Assembly (NCBI GenBank): GCA_013396755.1
Contig: VWZF01005762.1
Span: forward strand, 148,388-212,387
DNA: 64,000 nucleotides
From: Sclerurus mexicanus
Taxonomy: Eukaryota > Chordata > Aves > Passeriformes > Furnariidae
Reading direction: 5' to 3'
Both the position numbers and the translations under genes were made by a program. The notes beneath the pieces were generated by a model, which was not told where the DNA came from, did no database searches, and worked only from the letters and a program-made list of their open reading frames with translations. Shown here piece after piece: positions 14,124 to 26,945 of the stretch (positions are counted from its first letter, which is position 1; each line of letters opens with the position of its first letter).

Positions 14124-15234
14124 GGAGGGGGGAGAAAATCCAGTATGTCTTTTGTCAAAAGTCAATTCAAATCTCAACATAAAGTTCAAACCTTCTGCAG
14201 CACACATTATCATTAAGATGAAATATTTAGTGGCTCTGTATTCCAGTCATCTTTTGACAATAACCTACAATGTCTCAGAGGTGGCAGGTGCTGGAGAATT
14301 CAGTGAATTTTTAAAGGATATCTCATTTTTCAGGAAGAAGGGTTGAAAACTGCTAATTTGTATTAGCATGCCATTGATTAAATTGCACTTTCCATTTTAA
14401 AGTCCTGAACAACTACTCTAAACATGAAAAATTTTAGCTGCTTTGAATCTTTTACAGTAGGTTTATAAAACTTTGAAACATTGCTATTTAATAGCCATTT
14501 CCATCTTTTGCCCCAGTGAATGAGTATAACTCTTTGTCCTGTGGAAAATAGGAAGTCACATTTTTGGAGCCCATGTAATGTTCTTCAGAGATAAGCTTCT
14601 CACAAATTATAACTACTAATAACATTTGGGCTTTCCTATGTGATAGGTGCAAAGTGAAAACAAGGTTAGAGGAAAATGAAAGTAGAACTGCTTTTACAAT
14701 TATTTTCAGATTAAATCCTCGCTAACATTTAATATTTGAATTCAGGCAAATGCTTAAAAAGTTTTTGTGATTATTAAATAAGCACTAAAGCAAAATGGAA
14801 ATTGGATTACTAAACATTCCTATTGCATTCAAATGGACATGCACACAGAAGATATTTCACATTTTGAAATCATCTGCTAGGAAAAAAAGCTTTTAAGTAC
14901 TTATTTTTGCTTGGAACTCTACTCATGGAATTAATTCACACCACATGCAGGGCAGAGGAAAAAGTACTTCTCCCAGAAGCAGAACAGCACTCCAAGTTAC
15001 TGAGAGCTCTGAGAGTTTCAATATTGTCATCATACATTGCACTACATTCCCATGAGACTTTACTAACCAAAGGGGATTAGACTGATCTGGTACCAAGGGG
15101 TAAGATCTTTGGGGACTGCTGCCACATTTCATGTCCACTGTTACCAGCTATGCTTACAAAGAGTGTCTTCTGCCACTCCCATGAACAAGCTCAGCTGGAA
15201 TAGCCAGCCATAATAGGAACAGGTGATGGGAAAG
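14124..15234. other. Intergenic DNA, no gene seen
   Basis: AT-rich sequence with no recognisable coding frame, RNA gene or repeat beyond simple runs. Confidence 0.55.
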
Positions 15235-15578
15235 TCATAGAATCATCAAGGCTGGAAGACACTTCAAGATCCTCAAGTCCAACTGTCAACCCAGCACTAC
15301 CACTGCAACCCCTAAACTACCAAACCACACCACCCAGAGGTAGATCCAGACACCTCTTAAACACCTTCAGGGATGGTGACTTCAGCACCTCCCTCGGCAA
15401 CCTATTCCAACTCCTGACCACACTAACAGTGAAAAAAGGATTTTGAATATCTAATCTGAATTTCCCCTGCCTCAGCTTAAGGCCATTTTCTCTGGTCCTT
15501 TCACTGTAGGCATGATAGAAGAGACTAGTCTCCAACTCACTAAAATGTTCTTTCAGATGGTTGTAGAGTCATGCTATT
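15235..15578 (-). mobile_element. CR1 LINE fragment, 3' end with the end of ORF2
   Basis: This is a 5'-truncated CR1 non-LTR retrotransposon in minus orientation. Its 3' terminus is at the left, where TCATAGAATCAT is the reverse of the ATTCTATGA-type CR1 tail. On the minus strand, 15,317-15,535 keeps a frame that matches the C-terminal end of CR1 ORF2 (reverse transcriptase polyprotein), including RTRENGLKLRQGKFRLD and WNRLPREVLKSPSLKVFK. This region is always conserved in bird CR1 copies. Most of the element is missing, so it is a dead insertion. The right-hand limit is approximate. Confidence 0.93.
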
Positions 15579-17469
15579 GCAGGACAGAGCAGTGGGGAAA
15601 CCTCTGCCTCTGATAAGTACAGCCCAAGTGTCCCTGGCTGTGAAGGAGAGCGTACCCTGGGTCATCTTTGTGAGAGCTAACAGCTTGAGCTGAGCATAAC
15701 TCCACAGTCTCCTTCACTTCCCTCATCTTTTTTTTTTTTTCCTGTGATGCTACCGAGAACAAAAGAACAGCTATTTTACACGTGCTTGACTGAAAATTTT
15801 GGGATAATACTTACATATGCCATACTTGAGAGGATAACCATAAATTTTAAAAAAAGATCTTTTCCATAAACATTTCCATCTCAATATATGCAGAGCAAAA
15901 CATTAAATGAAAAGGGTGGAAATGAAACTGAAGTAAACTTACAAAACCAGCTACAGTAACAATAGAAACTTTCTTTTTTTTTTCTTTTAATTTCCTCTCC
16001 TCTGGCAATAAGATTCCAGAGAAACCAGCTTCACAGAAAGTAACAAATGAACAAGTGCCTAATGACTAGACCTACACTGGAAATAAAGACTGCCCAGAAG
16101 TGATCTAATGCCATTTTGAGGCTGACTTCACAGAGGAAATGAATCCTTTGATTAGTATTTGACTGACTTTGTTTCCTTGTCTTCAGTGATATTTTTTTAG
16201 TCTGAGAGAGTAAAATCCAGATTGTTGTGACAATTGTGAGAACAAATTAGTCAGCATTTATAAATCACTTGGAAGAGAAATTGGTATTGCTGATAATTAT
16301 GAAGTTGGATGCAATCAGCAAAATATGTTGCACTGAAAAACCAGTTGTTTCCTCTTCTTGTTCATCTTAAAGTTGGAAACACAGAACTGCAGTAATCTAT
16401 TGGTGATGTAGTGATATAGGCTCTAGTATTCTAGCTAAGCTGTTGGACTCCATACTCCTACCTCAGTATTGACATAATTTCCCCCTTTCCAGTTCTGTAG
16501 GAATATGAAGACAACTGACACATTTGCACAAATGTCAGCAGTCTGAAAACTTAAGTAGGCTTCCCTTACCTTACAACCACCTAAACTGTGCAAGAAATAA
16601 CTCTGTGTACTTTGGTCTTGAAAAAATATAGCAGATGACTCCTGGATTCTTAAAAGTATGATTCATACCTCAGATAACCCATATTTCCTTGGAAATACGG
16701 GCAATTGATTGTGTGGAATTGAAGGTAGAAAACTACTGGGGAAGCTAAACCTCCGGGATCAGCATTCCCTGGAGCCAGCCAGCCACACCTGTACCACATA
16801 CATGTACACATATACAACCCATGCTTCTCACAGTGTAGTTGTGTTTTATGTGTATTTTGTTTTAGTATCTTACTTTAATTTATTTTTACAGTTAAACTGA
16901 GGCTTGCATGCACAAAATTACAATAGTTCTTTCTCAGCTGCATCAAGAATAAGGGTCACAGTTTGTATGTTTGGTCTTGAGTTACAAAATACTGGTACTA
17001 AAATATGTAAGAATAAACACTGGAAAAAAGGGATAAGTTTTTCGTTTTAAACATCTGTTTTAAAGTGATATGAGGGAGTGAAATTAAATTTAATAATCTC
17101 TCTTCCTTCCTCTGCTTTTGAAATCATAAGACAATGTGGTAGGACATGTGTTTCAGATCTAGTGTGGTATTTTCAGATGTAGACAATTCATTATCCGTGG
17201 TTCTCCTTTTCTGCATAAACCATGATTTTTCTAAGTACAAAATTGTCTGCTAAATTGTCCCCAGGTTACACAACACAAAACAGCATTTATGTATAATAAG
17301 GCATTACCTCCACCTGCTATAGACAGTGTTTATTCTGCACATTTTGTTTTCTCTGGTGGATTGCAGCCTGTGAACTCAACAGTTTGTTGGAAAGCAAAGG
17401 ATCTTACATGTCAAATTGTCTGATTTATTTTACAAAAGTTTAATCATCTGTCAGCTGTTTTTCAAAGGG
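15579..17469. other. Intergenic DNA, no gene seen
   Basis: No gene or clear transposon was recognised. Short homopolymer runs occur (for example 15,729-15,740 and 15,973-15,981). Confidence 0.5.
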
Positions 17470-17545
17470 AGGTTCTTTCATGCTTTTTAATAGACATTTC
17501 TCCAGTGAGGTTTTTCCATGCTTTTTAATGGATATTTCTCCAGTG
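17470..17545. repeat. 38-bp tandem duplication (two diverged copies)
   Basis: The copies lie at 17,470-17,507 and 17,508-17,545. Both contain CATGCTTTTTAAT followed by ATTTCTCCAGTG, and they differ at only a few positions. They look like one local duplication event, with no associated element visible. Confidence 0.85.
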
Positions 17546-20500
17546 AAAACTAATTTTTAATATCTTTGTCCAACTCACATATGTGTGTGCTTAAATCAGG
17601 CCACAGGATGTGAGCTGATTTAGACATTCAGATACAGGACTTTTGCACTCACATTAACCACATACTTGAAAATGCTCATCAGTTGTGCCAACCACCTGCT
17701 CCTTCTGATTTACACTGTTTTCTGGACAACTTTGATTGTAGCTATGCCCACCTTTATGCTTACGGCTGTATGACTCAGGGCATCACACCTCCTTGAACCA
17801 ATGGATCGGCCTAATCAAGAGAACTTTATCACACAGAAGCTAAATCTTTTGACTGACTGTCCATTTAAATCAGTCAGTTGAAAACAAAGCAGTAAGTGAC
17901 ATAACATTTTTTTCTCTTCTGTGCAGGACAGAACTGTGGTTAATTAGGCATTTAAGAGAGACTTAACTTCTACAGTTCTCACCACACATGTTATTTTCAA
18001 GCAGCTCAATGATCTGAAACACCAATTAGTTTCAATTCACACCTATTATCCTCCTTTAGTGCAATGTTAATTCAAACTCTAAATTCCCCTCCTTGTCAAA
18101 AAATGGTAATTTTCTCTTTTTGTGTTTCCTCTGAAGTTCTGAAATATATAGTGCCAAATGCCACTACTTAAAACTTCATACAGAGGTCTTACTCCATTTG
18201 CCAAGTTTCATATTTTCATGCTTTTAGGCCTAGCATGTTCTCTTGCTTTCTCTCCTCTGATAAACATATTGTTTCAACTCCCTAGAAACATTCTGTCTTC
18301 AACATTCTTCATTCTAAACCAGTTGTAGATTTTTACAGGACACCACAGTGACATTGCCAGCGGGGACTAAGATGACTGCAGTCTCATAAAGCACTGCCAA
18401 TAAACATGCAATGTATGTTATAAATGGTTAAAACATAAGGTCTTCCCCTTTCTCACACATCACAAGCAATTCTGCAGTAATATCAGGAAAACATTCAATG
18501 CTTAAAAAACCAGAAGCCTTCAAGAAAGAATGCCTAAAAATAACCTCAATTATTTTTCAGTTAATTTTCAGAGCACTCATTTTCACCAGCAAACAGTCCA
18601 AAGGGGGAAGAAAATTCACAGCCAGGTTTTTACCACATATGCTTACAAGCCCATAAAATGAGTGACATCTACAGCTCTGTGGGCACAGCTGATGGTAGTC
18701 CCTTATTTGTTCCAAAATATTACTATTACATAATAGATGAAAGTAATGGGCGGGGATAACTTACTGCCTAAATATGGCTTTTATTTGAATGTCTTTAATG
18801 CAACTTAAATCAGGTCATGCTTAGAAGAAGAACCCAAAAATTACAATCAGATAACATAAGCACTTTAAAAATGTACTTGATACTTTACTTTTTCCTTTAG
18901 AAAAGTAATGCTCATAAATGCTGATGACTGGATAACTTACTTGTCTTTATTATCTTTTTTAATAGTTTATTCCACATATTCATAAAATTGTTCAGCTATT
19001 ACTTAGTTTGTGATTGCTTATTTTGAACTTTGTGAGAAATATAAGAGGTAGGATAACATTTCAAATCTCCTGCTGATGAGTTAACAGTACAGGATTACCC
19101 ATCACTACCCAGTAACTTTCCCTCCATATACAGTACAAAGTTACTTACCTGTGCACCTGCTGATGTTCTCTCATGAATGCTGCCTATACAAATTAGGATG
19201 TTTCATATACTGCTCCCAGCTACTGCAAAACAAAATATCAGTTACACATTAATCTTTTCAGTTAAGCTGCCAATGTTGCTCCAGATCTTATTGCAGTGCT
19301 TTCTCAGTCCATCAAATTTGTATACATTTCATGTCTTTCTGACAAGTTTTACATGTGATCCTCTTAATTATGGTGACAGACTGAATAAAAATTTATTGTG
19401 CTTGCATTTAAAAAAAAAAAAAACAACATTTTTTTCCCCAAGAAATGGAGAGACAGCTTTATACTTGATGATGTGATTTTCAGAAAAACATGATGTGAAT
19501 CTGTTGGTTTGGACAGAAATCTGGAACCACCTCTGATGTGAACCACCGGCATGTCTTATTTCGGCACAAATGTAAATCTCAGTTTATGTATATGCATGCT
19601 GTATGGTACTGCCAAACAAAATATCTCCAAGTTCAATCTTGTAAATCTCCTGTACACTTGCAGGCAAGTGTACATATGAAAACCACTCAAAGGAAAAATT
19701 TAATTTTTCCTCATATCAGCAGCTGAGAGATCTAGCATATGTACAAGGGTCAAAATTTGCAGCTAACTATATTAGAGATGCAAATAACCTCAATGCCAGA
19801 CAAAATGTAAAAACCAGACTAGAAGACATCCAAGACAGACTATCCACTTGAGACAACTTTTATTTAGATTTATGGAACTACCTTCTCATACTCATGTTCC
19901 AAAATGAAAAGTCTAGGCAGCACAGAACACCAGCAAAGTCCCAAAAAACTGTTAAACAAACCAGTCCTTCTCTGTGTGTAATTTTGCACAGACCCTCCAC
20001 AGCATTTGAAGACATAACAAAGCAAGGACTAATCTTAGCCACAAACATAATTAATAAACTTCATACTTGTATAAGGGCAGTGAAGGATTAACAAAAAACA
20101 AGCAAAGCAGAACTATAAGTCATGTCTCCAATCCAGTGAGAAATATAACAGCACTTGCTTTGCCAAGGGTTAATTCTGGAAATCTCAACCATACATTTTC
20201 TAGAGATTTTTGTTCCAGATTGCAGTTAAATCTGGCCAGGGATTCAGATTCTCAAAATTCAGGATGTTCAACCTCTAAACAGTCACAAATGCTCAGCTTT
20301 TCATCTACAGTTCCTATCAAATATAGAAACATCTTTCATATGTTTAGTTTTTACACAGATTTCAGTACTCCTCAAACTTATTTTAAACCATTTTATAGCT
20401 ATCCTTCCTGCCTGTTAAACACATCAAGTGCTTCAGTGCCAGCTGGTGTCAAAAAAGAAAGTCTAAAAACAAAAAAATATACTGCTGGCTGTCTTCTATC

Positions 20501-21746
20501 CTTGCTGGCACCCACTGCTTGAAGACAGATTAAAACACTACTTATAGCTATTCCAGCATTCCTCAGACACCAGAATTTTATAGTGGGAGAGGCAATTAAC
20601 AACACTGCTCTTCAGCGAGGGGCATTTTCTGAGCTCCTTTCCTCAGTTCCATTATGACCTTCTAATCTGATCCTCTTTTGTTTGCACAACAGCTTTCTGT
20701 GCAGGAAAAAAAAAAAAAAAAGTAACCAACAGGGAAATACAAGGTAACTCTATTTTTCCTTTTAATCTATTCTGGTATGACCAGCGAACAGAAGAAAAAA
20801 AAAAAAGTTGTCTTTGCATTGTGTGCATTCAAAACTTTCAGGAGATTTATGCATTTAATCCAGTGCTGTCTCCATCATCCCTTTCAGCTCCCCCACACTT
20901 TGTTCCCTCACAAGGATGAGGCTCCAACCACCTTACTTCCCTCTGTGCTCATCACAAGCATTGGAAGAGATGCTAAACTCCACCGTCACATCAGATGAGA
21001 CAGCAGCATACAGCTTCAGGTGCTCAAGGATATAATAATACTGAAAAAAAGAGAGAGATTGTAATAAATCTTTTCAAACTAACATGCCTGAATTACTTCC
21101 TACTTTGGCATTCAATGAAAAGGATAATTAGGAGATGTCTCATTTACTCCATACATTGAACTTGTTCTTTTTGTCAAAACCATAATTTTTTACAGTCAGT
21201 GTGACAATTTTCCTATAGGCAGGAGGGTTTTCTTACATACAAATATTTTGAAAACACTCAGATTTGCAGTTCCACTGGCTTTAAAGACATCCAATTTGTG
21301 AAGCAACTTTGAATGAAGACTATAAATTTTTAAATAAATTCCTATAGGAGTGAACTGTTAAGCAGAAGCTGTAGGAAGATTTTAATAAATTGTTTAATGT
21401 TTTCAGTTATTATTTTCATAATACAATTTGATATTTAAAAACTTTAAAAAATTAGATGGCAAGTGGATATCAGCTCTCCCACCATTAGAAATTTTAAAAA
21501 TACCTGCAATGTTAATCTGATTAGAAGAACAAGGTCTGATTCAGTTAATGTTAATCAATTTTGGGGAAAAATATCAACAGATTAGAAATTACAGTACATG
21601 AACCTTCTAATTTTACCTCCTAATAGGAAAATTGAAAGGGCTGCATCTAATGTTGCAACTATTTTTAATACAAATAATGTCCATTTTTCTTCCAGTAAAA
21701 TGTTTACTATCACACTTACAGTATTTTCATCTCTGTTGTTATATAA
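17546..21746. other. Intergenic DNA, no gene seen
   Basis: AT-rich sequence with A runs (19,409-19,422, 20,706-20,720 and 20,794-20,805). The 151-codon frame at 20,067-20,522 has no recognisable domain and is treated as chance. Confidence 0.5.
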
Positions 21747-21860
21747 TCATAGAATCATTAAGGTTAGGAAAGACCTCCAAGATCAGGTCTAACCTTTGAC
21801 CAAACACCACCTCAACAACTAAACCATAGCACTAAGTGCCATGTCCAGTTGTTTCTTTTA
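21747..21860 (-). mobile_element. CR1 LINE 3'-end fragment
   Basis: It begins with TCATAGAATCATTAAGG and continues with AAAGACCTCCAAGATCA and a CCAAACACCACC motif. All of these are typical of the reverse complement of the avian CR1 3' UTR. Only about 110 bases remain, so it is severely truncated. The right-hand limit is approximate. Confidence 0.9.
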
Positions 21861-23198
21861 AAACAATATCTTACATTTTTTTACCAAATGCACTGAAAAT
21901 AAGTGTATAATACTGATAAAAATAGCTGCAACTAAATAGAAACATCACTTCATATAACTGATATTCATGACTACTACTTTTACAAGACACAAAAGCTTTT
22001 TTTTACCTATAAATAGATTCTATAAATGAAAAATCCAACCAAAGCATTATTAAAAGTTTAAGTCCAGTGTCTTTGGTTATTATTCATTGTTGAAACAAAA
22101 TGAAACCATAGTAAAAAGTTCCATTGGCTACGCTCATTCTGGCACACAGTTTACGAACCAAACTAATAAATACTTCACAAGCATACATTCTGAACTTGCA
22201 CAATAATAGCTATTTTGGCATTGCTCTGGTTGCTTCCAATCTCTAGATTTCTAGACAGAGCAGAATAGCTCTATGGCTCAGTTCCACCTAAAGACAGCTA
22301 ACTCTAAATAAACTATTCAAATTAATCAAGAAAGTATAATTGTGTTATGGGCATACTCCAGCCAGACTAACTTACCTTTTGGAGAAACCAGTTCCAGTGT
22401 TTCTACAGTACTTTGTAGATAAAACTAGGGAGGATGCAGGCATCTAAGACAAAATATAGGCCTATGCAAAGGTCTGGATACAAAATAGCACTTTCATATT
22501 GGAGGCTCTTACCAAGAGCTCAGAAACATGCAATAGAGAATAAAGGTTTTTTAATATATCACTGTACTCACTGTCTTCCAATTCATAGCTCTGGAAACCC
22601 CTTGTAAAGCCATGTAGACTCAATGGCTACGTTTAAACAATTGGGAACTCCTAAGCACCAAAGTACACTTACATTCTCCAAAGTGGCCTTTGATGTAGTT
22701 GATGATTCTCCCCCTTCCCTCCTGCTCCTTTTCCACATTGCCAGTGATAGAAACCTTACTGCATAAGTACAGCTGTCTTCCTAAGATACTTGAATCTCCC
22801 TGCACACTCTACAGGAATACTAGGTGTCCAATTCTGGCCCACCACATACCTGGGCACCCAAAAAGGGGAGAGTTTCAGTCCCTAAGCTTCAGCAGTGGAC
22901 TTAGATCTGCAAGCGGTTATACTACATACATACAGAGTTATATATAGTTGCAGCCAACTTCACAAATCTTATTGCATCTAAAAGAAACACTATAAATGTG
23001 CTACACTCTGTAAAAATCAGCCTGAATGTCAATCTCAATCTGATCATGTAAGCAAAGATTAGACTGCCTATTTTTGAGCCAGTTAAAATAAAGGGGCACT
23101 CAACAGTTACAGAATAAGATAATGTCGGCCCTGCAAATATAATTCAAGTGTTTAAATTCAAGTTGTTCTGATCTATTTCCAAAAATCACTAGCATGTG
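21861..23198. other. Intergenic DNA, no gene seen
   Basis: No supportable gene or transposon was seen. Confidence 0.5.
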
Positions 23199-23317
23199 TA
23201 AAAATTAAAAATAAAAAAAAACCCAAACAAACAAACAAAAAAACCACCCCAAAACCAAACAAAAAACCAAACCAAAACAAAAACCAAACACAAAACCAAA
23301 CAAAACACAAAAAACCT
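23199..23317. repeat. A/C-rich low-complexity tract, about 120 bp
   Basis: A long irregular series of CAAA, CCAAA, CAAAA and ACCC units, with almost no G or T. It is the largest tract of this type in the window and is likely an expanded A-rich tail or simple-sequence tract. Confidence 0.85.
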
Positions 23318-23562
23318 TCAATTTGTCAGGTCAAGAATGCTCAAGTGAGTACCTCTCAATGAAAGTAACACTGTCAAACTTTTATGAGTGTGGTCTTTCA
23401 TAAAGCCTGTCTCAAAGGATATAAAGCAAAGACATTCCAAACCAGGATGCACTGATGTCCCCCCTCCCCAGCCCTGCTCTCTGTTCAAGTAACCCTTTCA
23501 ACACTTAGAAAATGAAAACACATCTTACTGCAATAGTTGCTCATATTTGCTGTTTGGATATA

Positions 23563-23577
23563 ATATATATATATATA
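23563..23577. repeat. (TA)n microsatellite, short
   Basis: About seven TA units. Confidence 0.8.
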
Positions 23578-25129
23578 AATATCCAATTTTGACAGAATAA
23601 TTTGAACAGTGTGTCAGATTCTGCTGTATTTTGAACTAATATTAAGGAAAAATAAAGATACTTCATCCCAAAATATCCAAGGAATTTACAAATGTGATTC
23701 ATAGGTGATTAATTATGGTTCTGATATTACTGGCTATACCAATAAAAACAGTAATTCAAGACTTCAAACCCTTTTGAGACTAGACCAAAAATGCTAATGA
23801 AACTTTTTGAAAGACATGTTCAAAACCAAAAGCATTAATCTTCAAAAGTATTTTACAGATTTTATACAAAATCCAGATATGTACTCAAATTCAGGTTGAT
23901 ACTTAGCAAAATCACTTTTATAACAGTAAATATTTGTAATAGAACCAAATTAATTATTTCTTACAACACTTAAAAATCTTGTTATTTTCGGCTTTGCAAT
24001 TGCTGTGTTTTGTGAGGACTGAGAAAATGTCTCTCTTCTATATTGTTTATTATTTTTTCATTGGTTTTAGATGTTAAGCTTAACCTTCAGCAAAAGATTC
24101 TGGGTAAGGTTCTATAAAATTATATTTAATGTTATGATTAACTGTGAAGTTCCACCTTTTCAGAGACTGTTCATTTATACATTATATGTAAAAATAACAT
24201 AACCCAGACAGATTTAAAAACAAAACAAGTCACTCAACTTCTGTGGCCCAGACTAATGACATAGGTCTGGGATGTTTTTGTCCCTGTTTCTAGGCACTAT
24301 GTGGTGCCAATAAGAATACGGTATAAGCCAGTCTTAATCTGACCATGGGAAAGAAATGGGCAAAGATATATAGCCAGTACTGTTTACGAGATAAACAAAA
24401 AGTTTACTGCTTCCCACATACTAGGGAAACAGTTGGATTACACATCAGCATCTGGTTTCTTCAGACAATACTACCAGGAAGTTAATGAAATTGGAACAAG
24501 GAAATTACTATGACTCGGCACTCCATAAAAAAGTGTAATTTATCATCAGCAAAAAAACAATGGGAGCTTTGCTGATAAATTAACAAAAGAAAATAAAAAG
24601 GCTGTACTGCTGCAAAACAATAAATCTTTTTTTTTTTTTCTCTATAAGTTAGTTCTGTTCCAAAAGCTGATGTCACCTAATATTAGAAGAATGGCAAGCT
24701 TGCTCTGATGAGAATTGGTGGCCTTTTTGGGTTACAAATAAGATGTGAGGCAAGATGTTTATCTGAAGTTTCAAGATACTTATGGCATGATATTCAAATG
24801 AAAACTCTATTAGTTTTATTTTAAAGAGGTTTCATTCCACCCAGAGTAGGAAACCAGAATACTGCTTTCAGCATTTAGGAAAGTTTCTTCCTCACACTAG
24901 AGGCAAAATGAGTTTTTCTGTTAAAATAGTCATTTCCCAGGATTCAAACTTGGGCTGTCAGTTTGGTGACTTGCCAGGGAAAATATACTGAAACTCTGGA
25001 ATTTGATTGCCTGAAACTTCTCAGCTAGGCAACCTTCATTCAATCCACATTGTCTGTGGGGTATTACAAAACATCTCATATGAAAGTTTCTAAGAAATAA
25101 TTTCCTTCAAAGCCAGAAAATTTCTCTTT
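23578..25129. other. Intergenic DNA, no gene seen
   Basis: AT-rich sequence with no recognisable feature. Confidence 0.5.
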
Positions 25130-26945
25130 CAGGAATGTATTTTTCATTCTCTTTGGCCATTTCCATGGCAGATTTATTCCTGTACAAGGTCTCAGTTATG
25201 GCACCACAATGGGGTAGACTATTTCCACTTCAGGCTCTTGGAGCGTCTTCAGACCACAGTGGGAAGAGCACACCTAGGTCAGTACACCCTGAGGGAGAGT
25301 ACTTATACACTAGTCCTGAGCCAGCAAGATTTTCTCAGGCTGGTCCTATCCTATCTCCTGCACCTGCATGACAGCAACCCGGCATGCCCAAGGACCAAAA
25401 CAAAATTCCCTGTCTGACTCATATCAGCAACTGCCAGCACTTCTCAACAAAAGGAGGAAACTTCAGCCATGATCTGGGTTCCTTACTCATAGATCGTATT
25501 TGTTCATGTGCCAACACGGGAGTGGGCAGCAAGAAGGCACCCTACAGGCTCAGTCTTCTCCCACTTGCAAATTCATCTTGTCTAAAGACAGCTTGGAGAG
25601 GATGGTGTGCCTTCTCTAATAATTTCTCATTCATGAGTTTAAGAACATAGGTGCCCCATACCCAGTCATGACCCTGCTCTGGATCAGTATGAATAGATCA
25701 GATCACAGCAGCATGCAGAAACATAGCTCTTTAGTCTGGAGCGAATAAGGGATAGAACCATATGCATGCATGTTGGGGGCTGAAAATTGAGTTAATGATG
25801 GAGAATCCCAGTTCCCTAGGAATTTCTATAAGAAGACAAATATAAAATGAATGATGTTACTTCCTTCAATGTAATAATAATAACAATTAAAAAATCCTGT
25901 TGTGTTTGGTAGTTTTTTTCTGGAGCAAATATATTGCCTGCCTTATTCCTGTCACCGCTGAAGAAGAGGCATTCACTGCCAGCCCCCAAACAATATCCTC
26001 GATGTCCTTAGTTTTCTTGAAAACATGTAGCAGTAGACAGGACAATCCCTTCCTCCAAGCAACCTCTACTCTAAAATCAGGCCCACCCAGAGTCAGGCCT
26101 GTGTTGTTTTGCACTACACCAGACTCCAGCAAAAACTACCAATGTTACAAAAACCCTCCTCTTCAAAGACCCTCCAAAGATATTCCCTAAATTAAAGGTG
26201 TTGTAGCACCTACAGTCCTTGGCTTTAAGCAGCACAGAACTGTACTAAGGACCCAAGTCCCTTGGGGCTGCTCTTCAAATCAAGATGAATGAGACCTCTT
26301 TTTCTGATTATATAACTGCCCACAAGGGAAATTCCAGTGGGAAAATGGCACTCTCAAAGCTGCAGACTTGTGTTTGGACTTTAGTTACATCCAGCGAGTT
26401 TTCCCCAAAATTAAGCTCAGGGGCTCTTGGGAGAGGTTGGGCTGTGGGGAAGCTTGCTTCAGAGATGGTGTGCAGTTTGTCAGAGCTCTTTTCTCAGACA
26501 GTTGTCAGTATGGAAAGTAAGCTGTCATCAGATCCTTTGGCAAGCCAGTGCATTTTACTAATCTGGCAGAGAAATACAGCAGAAGAAAACCTGACTAGCT
26601 TCCTGCCAGACTAGTAAGACGAATTTGTCTTACTGCAAAAGCTGACACAGGGGAAGGGGTGGAAACATATGGCTAGAAATCAGAGCAGGGGTACAAAAGA
26701 ATACAGAGGAAAGATTGGGACTTACAGTTTTCTTGGCAACAATTACATTAGCCACTTACCCACACTCTGGGTACTCACTCAGTTCACAGCACAAAATGGT
26801 AAGAACATTAGAGAACATGCAGCTGATAAATGGCAAAGGGCAGGAAGAAGAGCAGCATTTCAATGAGCCATCAAAGTTCAGGGGCTTGGCCCTGGACCTT
26901 CTCAAACCAGTGACACAACTACAGTCTTCTCCATCTGGTTAGGCT
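25130..26945 (+). other. Less AT-rich segment with a run of plus-strand open frames
   Basis: Five plus-strand frames of 65-109 codons follow one another (25,135-25,371, 25,384-25,650, 25,900-26,190, 26,285-26,614 and 26,669-26,942). The base composition is less AT-rich than the surroundings. None of the translations resembles a protein I know, and no consistent splice chain joins them. It could be a decayed insertion, a non-coding transcript or chance, and I assign no function. Confidence 0.25.

Noticed and set aside
20067..20522. 151-codon plus-strand open frame
   Set aside because: No similarity to known proteins, low-complexity Ser/Thr content and no gene context.
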